NCBI RefSeq assembly: GCF_030272615.1
Contig: NC_081413.1
Coordinates: 143,938,476 to 144,002,475 of the forward strand
Reading direction: 5' to 3'
Origin: Cryptomeria japonica
Taxonomy: Eukaryota > Streptophyta > Pinopsida > Cupressales > Cupressaceae
DNA: 64,000 nucleotides
Within the stretch, counting starts at the first letter, position 1. Each line of letters starts with the position of its first letter. Under the pieces are notes generated by a model, which saw only the letters and a program-made list of their open reading frames with translations, did not search any database and was not told the DNA's origin. Positions 20,378-33,316 of this stretch are shown piece after piece. A program made the position numbers and the translations under genes.

Positions 20378-23300
20378 ATGAGAGGATTGCTGCAAAGAGG
20401 GGGCTAGTGGCAGAGGAAGTAGAAGCCTTCAAAGTCATGGTAGAAATGTCTCCACTATATCTTGCAACCGGATGATTTCCAACATGTCTCTGAAGTTGGG
20501 AAATCATGAAATGAGAGAAGATTTCTGTGGTTAGCATTGGTGGGACCGATGATGCAGTCCTCAGGATTCAATGGCTGAGATCTCTTGGTGAGATTACATT
20601 AAACTTGCAAACCATGGAGCTGAAATTCAGGTTTGAAGGGAAAAAGGTAGTATTGAGAGGAATTTCGAATGGTGGACTTAGAGTTGTATCTTTGAAGAGG
20701 ATGGAGAGGCTGATCCGCCATAACCAGGTGGAGTGGGCAGCAGAGTGTTTGATAATGCCATCAAATCCATTGGTAGACAAGGGCAGCTATTCCGCAGACA
20801 TTCAAGCATTGGTCATAGACAGAAGTAAGGTCATGGTTATGCCCTCTAAACCACTAGAAGAGAATCAGAGCTATCCTAAAGATATTCAGGCCTTGATAAC
20901 CAAGAGGAGTAAGGTGTTTGAGAATCCACCTCCCGGTAGACCTCCTGAAAGAGGTGTAAAACACATCATTGTGCTTGAAGAAGAAGCTAAGCCGGTTATG
21001 ACTACTCCTTACCGGTATCCCAAGAAGCAGAACAATGAGATTGAGAAAGCAATCCAGGAGTTGCTTGACATGGGTTACATACGGCCAAGCAAAAGCCCCT
21101 TTGCTTCGGCTGTTGTTTTGGTGAAAAAGAAGGATGGGACCATGCGCATGTGCGTGGATTACCAGACCCTGAATGATAAAACTATTAAGAATCGGTATCC
21201 TATTCCGAGAATTGATGATCTCATTGATGAGCTACATGGTGCAGTGTTCTTCTCTAAGATTGGCCTCAGGTCAGGGTATCATCAGATTAGGATGAGAGCT
21301 TCAGATGTGGAGAAGACTACTTTTAGATGCCACTTTGGGCATTTTGAGTTCCTAGTCATGCCCTTTGGCTTGACGAATGAACCTGCCACATTTCAGTCAT
21401 GCATGAACAAAATTTTCCAGAAACAGCTGAGGAAGTTCGTACTCATATTCTTTGATGACATAATCATATTCAACAAATCTTGGAAGGAGCACTTACAACA
21501 CTTGGATAAAGTGCTAAGCATACTGGAATTTGAGTCCCTGTTTGCAAAGGAATCCAAATGTGAATATGGAATGGAAGAATTGCTCTACCTTGGTCACATT
21601 ATCAGTGCAGGTGGTGTGAAGGTAGACCCTGAAAATATTAGAGCCATCATTGATTGGCCTGCTCCTGAGAACATAACACACTTGAAGGGATTCTTGGGTC
21701 TTTGTGACTTTTATCGGAGGTTTGTGAAGGGATACTCTCAGTTGGCTGTCCCCCTCACAGATCTTACAAGGAAAGGAGGTTTGAATGGTCCGAAAAGGCA
21801 CAAAAAGTTTTTGATCAATTTAAGGGGATCATGAGTTCCTGCCCTGTTTTGGCTTTACTTGATTTCACCAAACCTTTTGAACTGCACTGTGATGCATCTG
21901 GAGAGGGTGTTGGTGCAGTCCTCATGCAGGATAAGCATCCTATAGTCTTCGAGAGTAGGAAGTTGAGAGGGCCTGAAACGCTGTATTCGATATATGACAA
22001 GGAAATGCTTGGCATAATGCATGCCCTTGCAAAGTTCAGGCAGTACCTTGTGGGGAGTAAATTCATTGTTAAGACTGATCATAATAGTCTTAAACACTTC
22101 ATGCATCAGAAAGACTTGAATGAAAGGCAACAGAAGTGGGTGAGTAAGCTACAGGCTTATGACTTCAATATTGAGTATGTCAAAGGAAAGAATAACATTG
22201 TGGTTGATGCCTTGTCTAGAAGGCCCCATTTGAGCTCACTGTGCGAGCTTATTGCTGATTGGAGGGAGTTGTTGCTTGTTGATTATGCCAAAAATCAGTT
22301 TGCAACCAGCATTATAGAGGGTACATTTCATGATGAAAAGTACAAATTGGTTGAGGGGTTGATTTTATACAAAGGAAGGATCTTCATTGTGGTTAAGTCT
22401 AAGCTGAAGGAGAAGATTTTGAGGACTTTCCATGACATTCCCCTTGCTGGTCACCAAGGTTACTTCAAAACATACAGGCAGATCCAGGAGAGGTTCTCTT
22501 GGAAGGGACTTAAAAATGATGTCTTGAGGTACATCAAGGAGTGTCATACATGCCAGAGAAACAAAGATGAGCACACTCTACCAGCTCATTTGTTACAGCC
22601 CTTGCCCATTTCCAATCAAAAATGGGAAAGTATATCCATGGATTTCATCACTGGGTTGCCACGGGCTAAAGGAAAGGATAGCATTTATGTGGTGGTGGAT
22701 AGACTCACTAAGTTTGCCCACTTTTTCGCCATCACCAATTCTTTTACAGCAGCTCAAGTGGCTGAAGAGTTCTTTCGGGAGGTATTCAGGTTACACGGGT
22801 TACCGAAGAACATTGTGAGTGATAGGGACAGCAAGTGCCAAGTGCTCTTTGGCAAGAGATTCTCAGATTATGTGGTACTATGCTCACTCCAAGCACAAGT
22901 TATCACCCACAAACTGATGGGCAGACCGAGATAGTGAATAAGTGGTTGGAAGGATATCTTAGAAACTATGTCTCGGAGCAGCAGAATACATGGGTGAGAT
23001 GGCTTCACCTAGGAGACTATTGCTATGACTCCTCCTATCACATGTCCATCCGGATGTCACCATTCATGGGACTATATGGTTATGAAGCTCCTAGCTTCAC
23101 TGACTTAGTATTTGTTGATAGCAGAACCCCTCAAGCAAAGGATATGATGCAACAGAGTCAAGATATTTTGAGGATTTTGAGGGACAATCTCCAGCATGCA
23201 CAGAATCAGCAGAAGTTGTATGCTGATCAGCAGGGAATTGAGAGCACCTTTGAGGTGGGCGACATGGTTTATTTGAGGCTCCAACCCTACAAACAATCTA

Positions 23301-23713
23301 CTCTCAAGAAGAGTGGAGTTGACAAATTAAAGCCACGATTCTATGGACCTTTCAGAGTCAACAGGAGGATTGCGAGAGTGGCGTATGAGTTGGAATTACC
23401 GGCAAGCAGCAGGATTCATAATGTATTTCATGTGTCTCGCCTTAAGAAGGCTCTGGGAAACAATGTTGTTGCTTCAGCTGAGTTACCTCCACTTGATGAG
23501 GAGGGAGAGCTCGTTTTGGTTCCTAAAGCTATCCTTGATTCCAGGGAACGTTCTTTGAGGAGAAGGGTGATCAAGGAGTACTTGATCAAGTGGAAAAATT
23601 TGCCAGCAGAGGATGCTACATGGGAAAATTTGATTTTACTGCATCCAGCCTTACAATTGCTTAAGGACAAGCAATTTTGGGGAGGGAAGACAGTAATGTC
23701 CCCTTCTCGATGA
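20378..23713 (+). pseudogene. Gypsy-A pol: rest of protease, RT, RNase H, integrase, chromodomain
   Basis: Resumes after the right CATTG copy with DERIAAKRG, matching DARMVEKRG of Gypsy-B. The protease remainder is frame-broken up to 20527. RT follows (KKDGTMRMCVDY, then FFDDIIIF), then a one-base loss near 21780. RNase H (LHCDASGEGVGAVL) and the integrase finger and core (MDFITGLPR, SDRDSK) follow, with a second one-base loss near 22836. The rest of integrase (SYHPQTDGQTEIVNKW) and a chromodomain (EYLIKWKNLPAEDATWE) complete it. Unlike Gypsy-B, the chromodomain tryptophan is kept. Frames used: 20527-21834, 21831-22934, 22835-23713. Confidence 0.9.
23679..23691 (+). other. Polypurine tract of Gypsy-A
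   Basis: GGGGAGGGAAGAC immediately precedes the 3' LTR. Confidence 0.75.
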
Positions 23714-24051
23714 TGTGTTTCAGTGGTCCATTGGCCTATTCCTGAGACCCGTAGGCTATGTGGAATGAAGAATTAGGGTTTCAAACATTGGCGAAGCGAG
23801 CACTTACTATTTTTAGTAAGTTAGGGGTTGGCTGTTTGGATGATGTTGTCTTACTAAGCTTTCCATGCTCTATCATTGGCTGCGAAGATCATGTTTTTCG
23901 AAGTAGAAATTCATGACTTGCTATTTTTAGTAAGTGGCAGTATAGAGAATTTATATTTTTGGCAGCGGACAGGGTCCTGATCCTGCAGCAGTTCTATGGT
24001 CTTCTTTACTCCGCTTCATCCTGGTTGTGTTGATGATCAGTATGGGAGGCA
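23692..24051 (+). repeat. Gypsy-A 3' LTR, part 1 of 3
   Basis: Starts AGTAATGTCCCC (first T of the LTR changed to A), follows the 5' LTR with scattered differences, and stops at the Y junction. It includes the hairpin pair at 23802-23821 and 23916-23935 (second one with one base change). Its last five bases, AGGCA (24047-24051), are duplicated at 36203-36207. Confidence 0.9.
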
Positions 24052-24054
24052 TGT

Positions 24055-25917
24055 CACGAACCGTATTTTTGATAATGTGTTAGTAAGAGATATAATGTAA
24101 GTCCTGGTGGCTGTGTTAGCCAAGTTCGGGTTTTGTAAGTCTTGGATTAAGTGGATTTCTAGTATGATTATGCAGTTTTCAGCTTCGGTTTTAGTTAATG
24201 GCAGCCCCCAAGGTTTCCTTCCCGCCTCGTTGGGCATTCAGCAAGGGGATCCAATATCCCCCTTTCTCTTCATTTTAATGGCAGAAGTTCTTGGGCGTTC
24301 GATTGCTCGAAAGCGTTCTCAAGGGTTGTGGAAAGGTATTGAGATAGCTCAGGGGTGGATTCTACAACGCATTCTCAATTTGTTGACGATACTTGTCTTT
24401 TGGAGTAGCCTCCATGCAAGAAGCATCGGTGATGAAGAAGGTGCTAGACAGATTTAGTTGGGCTACTGGTAAGGAAATTAATTGGCAAAAATCGGAGATT
24501 TTTTTCTTCCACACTGAAGTTGGGTCTCAGAGGTCTATAGCCAGATTATTTGGGATTAGGATTGGTCAACTACCTGGGAAATTCCTCAGAATGCCGCTCT
24601 TTGCTGGAGCAGGTAAGGCAGAAATTTGGAAAGGGTTGCTTGATGGTTGCAAAGCAAAATTGGAGGGTTGGAAAAGTAAGTGGCTCACCTTGGCTGGCCG
24701 CCTTCTGATGCTAAAGACAGTTGTCTCGGCTATGCCAATCTTCCCCATGGCTTGTTTTAAACTCCCAGGCACAATCATTAAGAATATGCAACAAAAGATG
24801 AGGAAGTTTTTGTGGAACAATACTCAGGAGCAGCATAAAATCTCGTTAATGGCCTGGGACAGAGTGTGCAAACCCAAAGGGGGAGGTGGTGCGGGGCTTC
24901 GCGACTGGAAGCTAATCAACGAGGCGATGGGGGCTAAGTTGGTGTGGAAAATGTACAGCAAGTCAGAGCAGAGGTGGGTCTGAATTCTTCAAGCTAAGTA
25001 TTTGGATAGTGATGACAGGGAGAGAATTCTCACGGTTGAAAACCCCCCGAGAGGATCAGCTTTGTGGAATTTTTTGGTGAATAGCAGGAGTCTGATTACA
25101 AACCATCTATCTTGGCGGATCGGAGACGAGCAAAAGGCGTGTTTCTAGCAGGATTCCTAGGACGGTCCCCCAACGGATTAAGCTAAAGACTGCTCAACTT
25201 TGGGGTACCAAAGTGTGTGATTTTTTGTCTCATGAATCGTCTGAGTTGGGCCAGCGTTTGAACTGGAAGAATCCCCGTGTTTTAAACCTGGAGGAGGCGG
25301 ATGAAAGGTTGCTGAGGAATGTCCTGGACAGCAAAGTGGTGTTGTGCTCGAGGGAAGTGGATGAGATAATTTGGTGTGGTGCCAAGAGTTGCAGTTATTC
25401 TGTCAAGCTAGGGTATACTCTATTGGAGACAGAAGGCAGGAAGAAGGTTTGGGAATCTAAGTTTTGTTGGAACAAAGAGTGTTTACCAAAGGCAGGTGCC
25501 TTCTCCTGGCTGGCAGGAAATAAGCAGATTCTGTCAGGAGATAGACTCAAGAAAATGGGGTTTGCAAGCCCATTCCGTTGTGTGCTTTGTGGGAAGGAGG
25601 AGGAAGATGTGGACCACCTTCTGCTGAATTGCAAGTTTTCCCAAGAAGCCTGGCGTTTTGGGTTGCAGAGGCTGAACTGGAAGGGACCGATGGCAGGGAA
25701 TTTGTGCGATTGGCTGGAATCTTGGCCAATTTTGGGTAAGTCTTCAATCTTTGTTGCTATTTGGAAGATTATGCCTTCTACTATTATATGGGAACTCTAG
25801 AAAGAACAGAACCAAAGACTGTTTGAGGACAAAGCGGAAACTATGGATCGCTTTCTGATAAGATTGGATATGAAAGTGGAAACTACTGTTATATGGGAAT
25901 TCTTATGCTTAAAGTGA
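24055..25917 (+). pseudogene. LINE (L1-type) reverse transcriptase and zf-RVT fragment
   Basis: Encodes the C-terminal part of a non-LTR retrotransposon ORF2. The RT part shows FDNVLVRDIM (about 24065), then after an apparent internal deletion AVLAKFGFCKSWIKWI, GIQQGDPISPFLFILMAEVL (24230-24290) and FVDDT (about 24379), the catalytic DD. The thumb region reads to about 24983 in a shifted frame. A zinc-finger RVT domain follows (25213-25800) with CVLCGKEEEDVDHLLLNCKF. No endonuclease, poly-A tail or TSD of its own is visible, so it is truncated at both ends. Stops and frameshifts make it dead. Confidence 0.85.
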
Positions 25918-26300
25918 ATATTTTCTTATTATATAAACTTGTCAATTCGAAATGATGTATTTATGATTATACATATATATAATTTAGATTATATATATTA
26001 TTTCTAATGACTTTTTACGTTAGACTTCCCTTGATATGAACATGTAATATATAAATTAGTCTATTATTATATATATTTATATATATATATATATATATAA
26101 TATTTAATATCCTAATGTTTTAACTATGTTTTCTATTTAATTTCACATCTAATAAATTGAATGTAATATATATATTATTTTTATTAACATGTTTTATGCA
26201 ACGTATAGTAAAGGTGGTGGGTTGAATAAGTAAGTCGACTGTTAGCAGCCATTGTCGAGCCAACTCAGCATGTCGACCCACGGTAGGCGACTTGGCCATA
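25918..26300. other. AT-rich stretch inside Y, with TA microsatellite
   Basis: No gene. It has a (TA)n tract at about 26072-26098 and many ATATAT runs, then a short GC-richer segment with repeated GTCGAC near 26233-26277 before the T2 target CTCCC. Confidence 0.6.
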
Positions 26301-26305
26301 CTCCC
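26301..26305. repeat. Target-site duplication of T2, left copy
   Basis: CTCCC, repeated exactly at 33312-33316. Confidence 0.85.
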
Positions 26306-27394
26306 TGTTGATGTGTTTTTTATGCACATAACAATACAGAATAAATTACCAAAGTAATTTACCCTCTCTTGAACAAAATCACCTCAGATGCTAGGAATGA
26401 GATCAACTAAAATGATTCCAAGGTTTCTACATGTCAGGTCTTGACGAGTGGGTAAGTTCAGTGGTTGATGTGAATCGTTGTGTTTCACTTTGGGGACTTA
26501 CGCAAATGTTTGGATTATCATGAATGATGCGGAATAGGTGTGCTAACAACTTAAGATTTATCAATTAGGCTCTGGATTTACTTCTTACTAAAAAAAGGGG
26601 AAAAAAGAATAGGGTTTAGGAAATCTATTCTAAAACTAGGAATGTAGGAAATGGTGAATGGATTTAGTGGAACCAAACCAGGCAAGGTCTCACAATCAGG
26701 TATTGACACAAGCTTAGTGCAATCATCTAAGGTATACTTAATGATTTTCAAACTATTACCATCAAACGTAGACACCATCCAAGTTGATGCTTGTCAACGG
26801 ACGCATGATAGTTGAAGTTATGTTTACTCAAATTCCAGTTGACCACACAAGGCGCACTTACCAGCGGCAAGAGGCTAGTGGTATGGATGAAGGATTCCAC
26901 ACAAATAAATTCAACAAATCTTCCACTTAATCTAACATACATGAAAATAAATTCTAATCTAAATTCTAATCTAACTTGGAGGAATTGAGAACCATGAATG
27001 CAAAGACAACATTTGAAGAGCAAAATCACCAACAATTGAACAATGATTAGGATTCAAATAGCTGCAGCAAATACCAACAATTCTACAAAAACTCTCTCTT
27101 ACAAATGAGAGACAAAGGGGCATATATAGAGTCTCTCACAAAAATGGATGGCCCAGATTGATCTAAGATCAACGGTCAAGATCATGCCAACAAAACCCTA
27201 GAATTGCCCTAATTAGGGTTACATCAAAAATAATGCCACCAACATATGGCCCAATGAAAAGATACCTAGTCATCATATAGGGAATCTTCTAGAAGATTCC
27301 TTCCTGCATCTCTCTCTCTCCTAGCATACTCCAAGAATCTAGCCAATATTGAATCTAACTCCTCCATGGAAATGCTAGGCAAGGTATCCTATTG
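26306..27394 (-). other. T2 tail (3' region)
   Basis: Non-coding tail after the gene. The same tail ends T3 (41599-42680), and its last part is present as fragment T5 at 61577-61736. Across these copies, segments such as CCTCTCTTGAACAAAATC and CCAAGGTTTCTA are the most alike. Confidence 0.6.
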
Positions 27395-30300
27395 TTAATC
27401 AATCACATCCAATGAATCCGAGCAAGCATTCAAAGTGTTCTCCCATTCAGGCATGAGCTTCTGCGAATTATGAACATGAATCAACAAAGAGACCAAGTCA
27501 TCAATCTGACTCTTCTTCAAAGAGTCCAATTGGTAAAAATACATAAATTTCATCTTGTCTCTTAATTCGGCTAAGTGTAAACCACTAGCATCACTAACAT
27601 CAACACCCAATAATTCCTCAATCGAGGCAAGGATTTTCATCTGAATGTCTTGAATTAATCCTTCCATCTCCATACAACTCGATTGGGCGTTCTCATAAGC
27701 TGATTTCTTCAAGGCTAGTGCACAATACCAGCCATGGAAATTATATATGTCTCCACTGTGCACAATGTTCTCGCTGACCAAGGTGGAATTAGGAACCTTC
27801 TTCAATGCCAGGAGGCGTGGAATAGTCTTCTCTTGGATAGGCCAGAATTCTTCCCAAACTCCCTCCAAATACTGGATTCTGAATACGAGTGTTGTTGTCT
27901 TATCATATGCTTGAACAAACTGAGTAAGGAAATCATCTGCCTGCTTTCTTGTGCTCTCAATCCACTTTTCCACCTCTGAGTGTGTACCTCTCGCTACCTC
28001 GCAGTGTGAATGTATTCCATGGTCAACTGCAATAGGGGAAATAAAGGTGGGATCTCCACGCCTTGTCCCTGCAATATACTCTCTGAGTCTAATATTTTCT
28101 TCTCTGTACCTTTCATTCTGCGCAATCATTGTGTCTAACTTTGCATTGATTGCTTGGAGGTTGTCACCAATCTCCTGGAATTCCTGCCCTACGGATGGAC
28201 GACCAAGGGCGACTGAAGTGATCTGGAAATCCAAGGGAGTAGCAGTGTCCGCTGTCACGCCGACTCTAGGAACAGCAATCTACGCAATCCGCATTCCTGT
28301 CTCATCTCTAGCAATGTGCGACAAAATCTCCACTCTCTTGGGCTCCTTCTTCTTAGCACTCCTAGCTAGGTAGTCATCAATATCATCAATAGGCTGTACC
28401 TCTATCATTTCTTTACTTTTCTCCATGCTTCTCCTCAGCCATTCAGGAATAGCGGCCATTTCCATACCATAATCGAGACATATTTCTCGATCAACTCCTT
28501 TCAATGCCGAGATAACATCCTCATTATCATCAGGATTATCCTTAGTCTAATCATATACTTCATTTCCCAAGCTAACTTCCAAAAAGACAGTAGGGGATTC
28601 CGGCTGGTCATTATTCTCATCAGGAGGTGTAGATGTCGCTGTGGCATGGAATTCCTGAATATTCTCTGGTAGTATCACTGTGTTGGAACACTGCTGAGTC
28701 TCCTTATTCTGTTCTGTTACTTCAATCACTTCAATTGATGAGACACTGGGAGGGAGTGAAGGAATGATAAGTGGAGTGATAGTCTTCTATTTCTTCTTCA
28801 CCTCCTCAATCTTCTTCCCTCTAGCCTTGACTTCTCCAGGCATGTTCTTCCTTCTCTTGGGAGCTTGACTCTCTTCGTCTGCATGAATCCTAACATCATT
28901 AACAGTCCTCTGATCATCCTCGGAAGTACACTCTTCCGGCTTCATCCTTTCATAAGTGAAGGGAACACTCATGTCAACGAATCTGTTCATCTGCATATCT
29001 ACCCATGTGCAGGAGAAATTCAAGACTTCCCTCATCAATACATTCAAGTCAGTCTCTTCTGACTCTGGCCAATTTGGCAATAGGATTGTCTTCTTCATTT
29101 CATTCTCATAATGTAGGTGTGTATGATCTCTATCATCTAATACTTGATCAGGGATGAGGAAAAGTCCACACTTCCTCATGAAATCTACTGACATTCTGGA
29201 CCACATTCTTCTCTTCACTGCTTGTTCGTCCATCAAGTTAGCCCAATAATCTTCTATGTCAACCTTATGAGTGAACTTCTCTCCTCTGATCCTTCCTACC
29301 TTCTTGTTGTATCAAATCTTTCTCTTTTCTTGTAGGTAGCAAATCTGTAGAATGCAATCTCCTCACCTGCAGTGCTGGCGGCTACGGCGGATTGGCAGAC
29401 CTCTGACGTCTTCCCAACTGAAATAAGGAATGTCATCCCTGTCATGTGCTTCTCTCTCTGGATAACATCGAACTCTAGAAGTTGTCTCACCACTTCCAAC
29501 AATATCATTCTGTCGATTGGATACCTAGGAAGTCTGTAGGGTTTAGATTGAAACCCATGAATCCTGAGGTATGTGAAAGTGGGGAACTGTATATACCACG
29601 ATCCATATTCTCTATTAACTCTGTTGCCTCCTTGGACAATCTTCTGTGGATTCCGCCCTGCAGCATCCGTGTGATGTACATAGTGAATGCATCATTCACT
29701 CTCTTATAGTCTTCAATTCTGTGCATACTCAGCTGGGGGTAGCATTCATAACTCTTAAATTGTCCTTGCCCATTCCGGACATCACCTTTGCATATTAATC
29801 CTCTGTATGAAACAAATTGTGCAAGCAGGTACACCAGGTAGAAAGTCATGGCGAATGACTTGGATCGCTCTACATTCCTCAGCTGAAAATCCAGATTGTC
29901 GCTTATGATCTTGGACCAATTCACCAGTGTTCCTCTAAGACAATCCTGGATGAAGGAGAACATCCATCCATGAAATATTGCTCCCTGTGGCATCCCCATC
30001 ACTCTATTGAGTAGGAATATCAAATCACTATATTCCTCCTTAAAATCTATGCACATAAGTGTCTTGGGAGCCTTTGAATGATGATTCCTAGGTTCGATCA
30101 TCCACTCTTTATTAATTAAACTCTTGCATACACCCATCTTCTTTGTGTATCTATTTGCATAATCCTCCTTGGTCACATATGTTTGTTCCGCCTGGAATTC
30201 CGAACACCTCAGCAATGACATCCTCAGCAAGGTAGGCGATGACAACGCCCTTGGGACTCTTAATCATTCTTGTGAGCGGATCGTAACATCGTGCACACTC

Positions 30301-30552
30301 CAGGATCAACTCACTGCACTATATGGATTGTCGAAACCCAGCGGCATGGAAAATGCCACTCTTCATTATATTCGCATATGCTGGAGAAGGAACCTGATCT
30401 CTGGATCCGAACATCCGACGTTGCATCTGGTCGAAGCCCAGGAAATGCATGTTGGTATCAGTCATCTCCTTCCATCTAGATGAAATCTTAAACTCTGGAT
30501 AAAATCCAGTCTTCAGCAGCTCTTTCCTTTCCTTGTATCCTGATTTTGACAT
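27395..30552 (-). pseudogene. T2 gene: long protein of the TGTTG-unit family
   Basis: About 1050 codons on the minus strand, from ATG at 30552 (MSKSGYKERKELLKTGFYPE) to the stop at 27395. The N-terminal half contains MHFLGFDQMQRRMFG, LLNRVMGMPQGAIF, NWSKIISDNLDFQL and YLVYLLAQFVSYRG. A basic/acidic linker follows (EESQAPKRRKN, then E/K-rich). The C-terminal half has a likely coiled coil (NLQAINAKLDTMIAQNERYREENIRL) and a helical region with HGWYCALALKKSAYENA. The N-terminal half has frameshifts (pieces 30552-30319, 30245-29505, 29508-29296). The C-terminal half is one frame from 29236 with three stops. No catalytic signature is recognised; the function is unknown. Confidence 0.7.
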
Positions 30553-31891
30553 TGCACCTGTACGAAGCTGGAAGTTAGTCCTAGGATAAAAATAAATACT
30601 TGTAATAAAATTCCTGACTTTCTAGAGATTTAGCTAGTTTAGAGCATGGAGTCAGGAAAATAATCCATACACTTGGTAAATTTTAGCAATTATGTTCAAA
30701 GTGTGACAACACTAAGGCATGGAAGCCTTCCATAAAATTCATTTATACCTCCTTATGCTTAGAAAATATGCAAGCAAAGAATGCAAAGGGGTATACCGGA
30801 TTGATGATGACTAAGGAAAAGGTGTGAAAGATTGTGTTTTCACACAATGAATGTCTGAAGACACCTTCCGCAATCAACAATGGAGGTCAAAATTCTGAAG
30901 ACAACCTGAAAATTCAGACTTTTAAAACATGTTGTAGTCTTCAAAATGTGCATAAAATCAATAAAAATCATTTTTTGGAATGTAAGTATGGCTGGTAAAA
31001 TTTAGTTTTCTAAGGACAAGTCTGAAAATCGAACACTTCAAACTTACCAGCACCTTGCAAAGTGGTTTAAATCCCTCAAAATGATGAAAAATTGCTAAGG
31101 AAACAGCCCCAACCAAATTCGCCAAAATTGGTTAGGTGGCTGGAAATGGAAAATTCTGAGGACAACCGCCTAACAATGGAGTTTCAGACCTGCAACAGCA
31201 ATAAAATGGTCTAAAAAATGCACAGAAAACTCCATAAAACACCTCTGAGTGCTAAATGTTTAAGTTGGAATTGGCTGGGCAATAAAAACTTAAGTCTGAA
31301 AATTAATGGCAGCCATTAATGGAGGTCAAAATCTGAAGCAAACCTCAGATTTGAAGCGAATCAACAGGCTGGAAGTGATGGCAGCCACCAAACATGCATG
31401 AAAATCATCAAAATATGGCACCAAAACACCTCCCAAGCAAAATCGAAATTTTTCCAAGCCTAGCGCCAAAATGGAATTCTGAAAATTGATGTCAATGGCA
31501 GCAATCTGCAACAATGAAGGTATGAACAGCAAGCACAAATGGTGGAGGAAAAATCGCCCAAGTCTCCAATCATGAATTTGCCAACTTTTACCAAAAATTG
31601 CTAAATTTGGAAAAATCGCAAAACTTAGCAAAATCGAAAATCTGAAACTGGTCTTTAATGGCAGCCAAGGAGAATAGTTCAGCAAGCTGGAAAAAATGGA
31701 GGAAAATAAATCCTCAATCCCACACTTCACAAAAACGCCTTGCTAAAAAAAATTCGCCCAACTTGGAGAAAAATCGCTTTCATGGAGACACCTAGCAGAA
31801 ATAATAATAAAATAATGTTGAAGTTCCTCTCATATACTTGCTTTCATCTCTCACTTTCACCACACAGGCAATGTGGGATTAAAAACACTTG

Positions 31892-31899
31892 TATAAATA
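31892..31899 (-). promoter_or_regulatory. TATA box of T2
   Basis: On the minus strand AAGTATTTATACAAGTG, followed 8-9 bases later by AATCCCACATTG. T4 has the same arrangement (55658) and T3 a close variant. Confidence 0.6.
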
Positions 31900-32061
31900 C
31901 TTGCTTGGTGAAACCCTAACTTGCTTCTAGAAGGTTCAAACATTTAATGATTATTGCAAGTTATTAAATTTGCTTTTAAATTTTAAATAATCATTTAATA
32001 ATTATTTAAAAGCAATCAAAATGGGGCTTATTTATTAAAATATTTTAATTTAAATCCAAAA

Positions 32062-32830
32062 TAAAGCCTCCAGGGGAAAATCGATATCAGTTGGGATTGA
32101 AAAATCCCTTCAAAAATCACTTAAGTGTCAAAATTTACCCATAGGGGAAATTCGACCCATGCTTGGACAAAAATCCGTGCTCAATTTCATCAAAATGCAC
32201 ATAAAAACCATCCCAGGGGAAATCGATATGAGTTTGGACAAAAATCCAGACAAAAATGCACTTAATTTGCAAAAAATCACCCCCAGGGGAAATTCGATAT
32301 GTGTCTGGACAGAAATCCACACTCAAAACTCACTTAGCTTGGAAAAATATCTCCCTGGTGGAAATTCGACCTAAGTCTGGATGAAAATCCGGACTCAAAA
32401 CTCTTCATAATGTTCCCTGTGGAAAATCGATTCCTGTCTGGATGAAAATCCGGACAAAAATCCTTACAAAAATGCTCAAGGGAAAATCGACTTCTGTCTG
32501 GATAAAAATCCGGACAAAAATCCTCACTTAGTTGTCACAAAAATCCTGGTGGAAAATCGACCCAGGCATGGAATTATCCTTGCACTCCAGTCCGCACTCC
32601 CAGTGGAAAATTGATGGCAGTCTGGATAAATCCTGACACTTAGCCAAATTTTAACACTTCCAGGGGAAATTCGACCCAGGTGTGGATAAACAGTGGGGGA
32701 AATTAGTGGCCAGTATGGATTCGAGGGGAAACCCATGTGTAGTATGGATTTTGAGTGGGGGAATGGGTTGAGTAGTCTGGAATGTGAGGGGAAAAACACC
32801 TCTAGCATGGATTTTTACCCCTTTAACCCT
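32062..32830. repeat. GGGGAAAATCGA array in T2
   Basis: About a dozen degenerate units of roughly 60-90 bases. Each starts near GGGGAAAATCGA (or GGTGGAAAATCGA), continues with a variable CCCAGG/TATCAG segment, then GTCTGGATAAAAATCCGGAC and an A-rich spacer. T3 (47010-47620) and T4 (54780-55496) have corresponding arrays. Confidence 0.75.
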
Positions 32831-33316
32831 TGGAATATGGATTTCCCTTAGGATTTTATCATTTTAACCACTCAAAATCACTCAACGACTTTAAATTTGA
32901 CTGGACTTATACTAATTTTCCAAAAATATGAGCGAAATGCTAGGAAAATATTGGAATAAAGTGTGAAACCAACTTAAATATTACCTTAGGAGCGAGAAAA
33001 CAACTTCAAAAGGTCTGTGAATACCTTGGCACTTTAAAACCATTTGATGCGCGTGTTTAAAAACACGTTAACGTTCAATAGGTCTAACATTTAGCAAAAC
33101 TTAGGATCATTAAAAATATCATCTTTTGCAACTTGATCCTAACACTTCAAAAACCCTAGACGGCACTAGGCATGATCAAAATTCCGAGACTCGGGCACGA
33201 GAAACGCAAAGTTGCCCACTAAGCAGCCAAAACCCGAACCTAACAACGCAGGAAGCTGGAAAAGAGGGGGTCCTTGTTAGCAATGGGGCGATGTGTGAAA
33301 AGGTCACAACACTCCC

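Larger units (their letters stand above)
26306..33311 (-). mobile_element. Unit T2: complete TGTTG...CAACA element, 7006 bp
   Basis: Ends are TGTTGATGTG at 26306 and GGTCACAACA at 33311, with a perfect 5-bp TSD. In minus-strand order it has: 5' end, about 500 bases of conserved leader, the GGGGAAAATCGA array (32062-32830), a TATA box near 31895, an untranslated leader of about 1.3 kb, a gene of about 1050 codons, and a 1.1 kb tail. The first and last kilobase show no direct repeat of each other. There is no RT, integrase or known transposase. It is the best reference copy of the family. Confidence 0.8.

Noticed and set aside
32062-32830. CRISPR-like look of the regularly spaced GGGGAAAATCGA units
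   Set aside because: Units are degenerate, spacers are related to one another and variable in length, and the context is a plant transposon; there are no cas genes.
26306-33311. T2 as a conventional cut-and-paste DNA transposon
   Set aside because: Only five terminal bases (TGTTG) are inverted, the TSD is 5 bp, and no transposase-like catalytic motif is visible. I cannot fully exclude an unknown class.
26306-33311. T2 as an ordinary LTR retrotransposon with its own LTR pair
   Set aside because: Comparing the first and last kilobase by eye showed no direct repeat, and there is no primer-binding site next to either end or any gag-pol.
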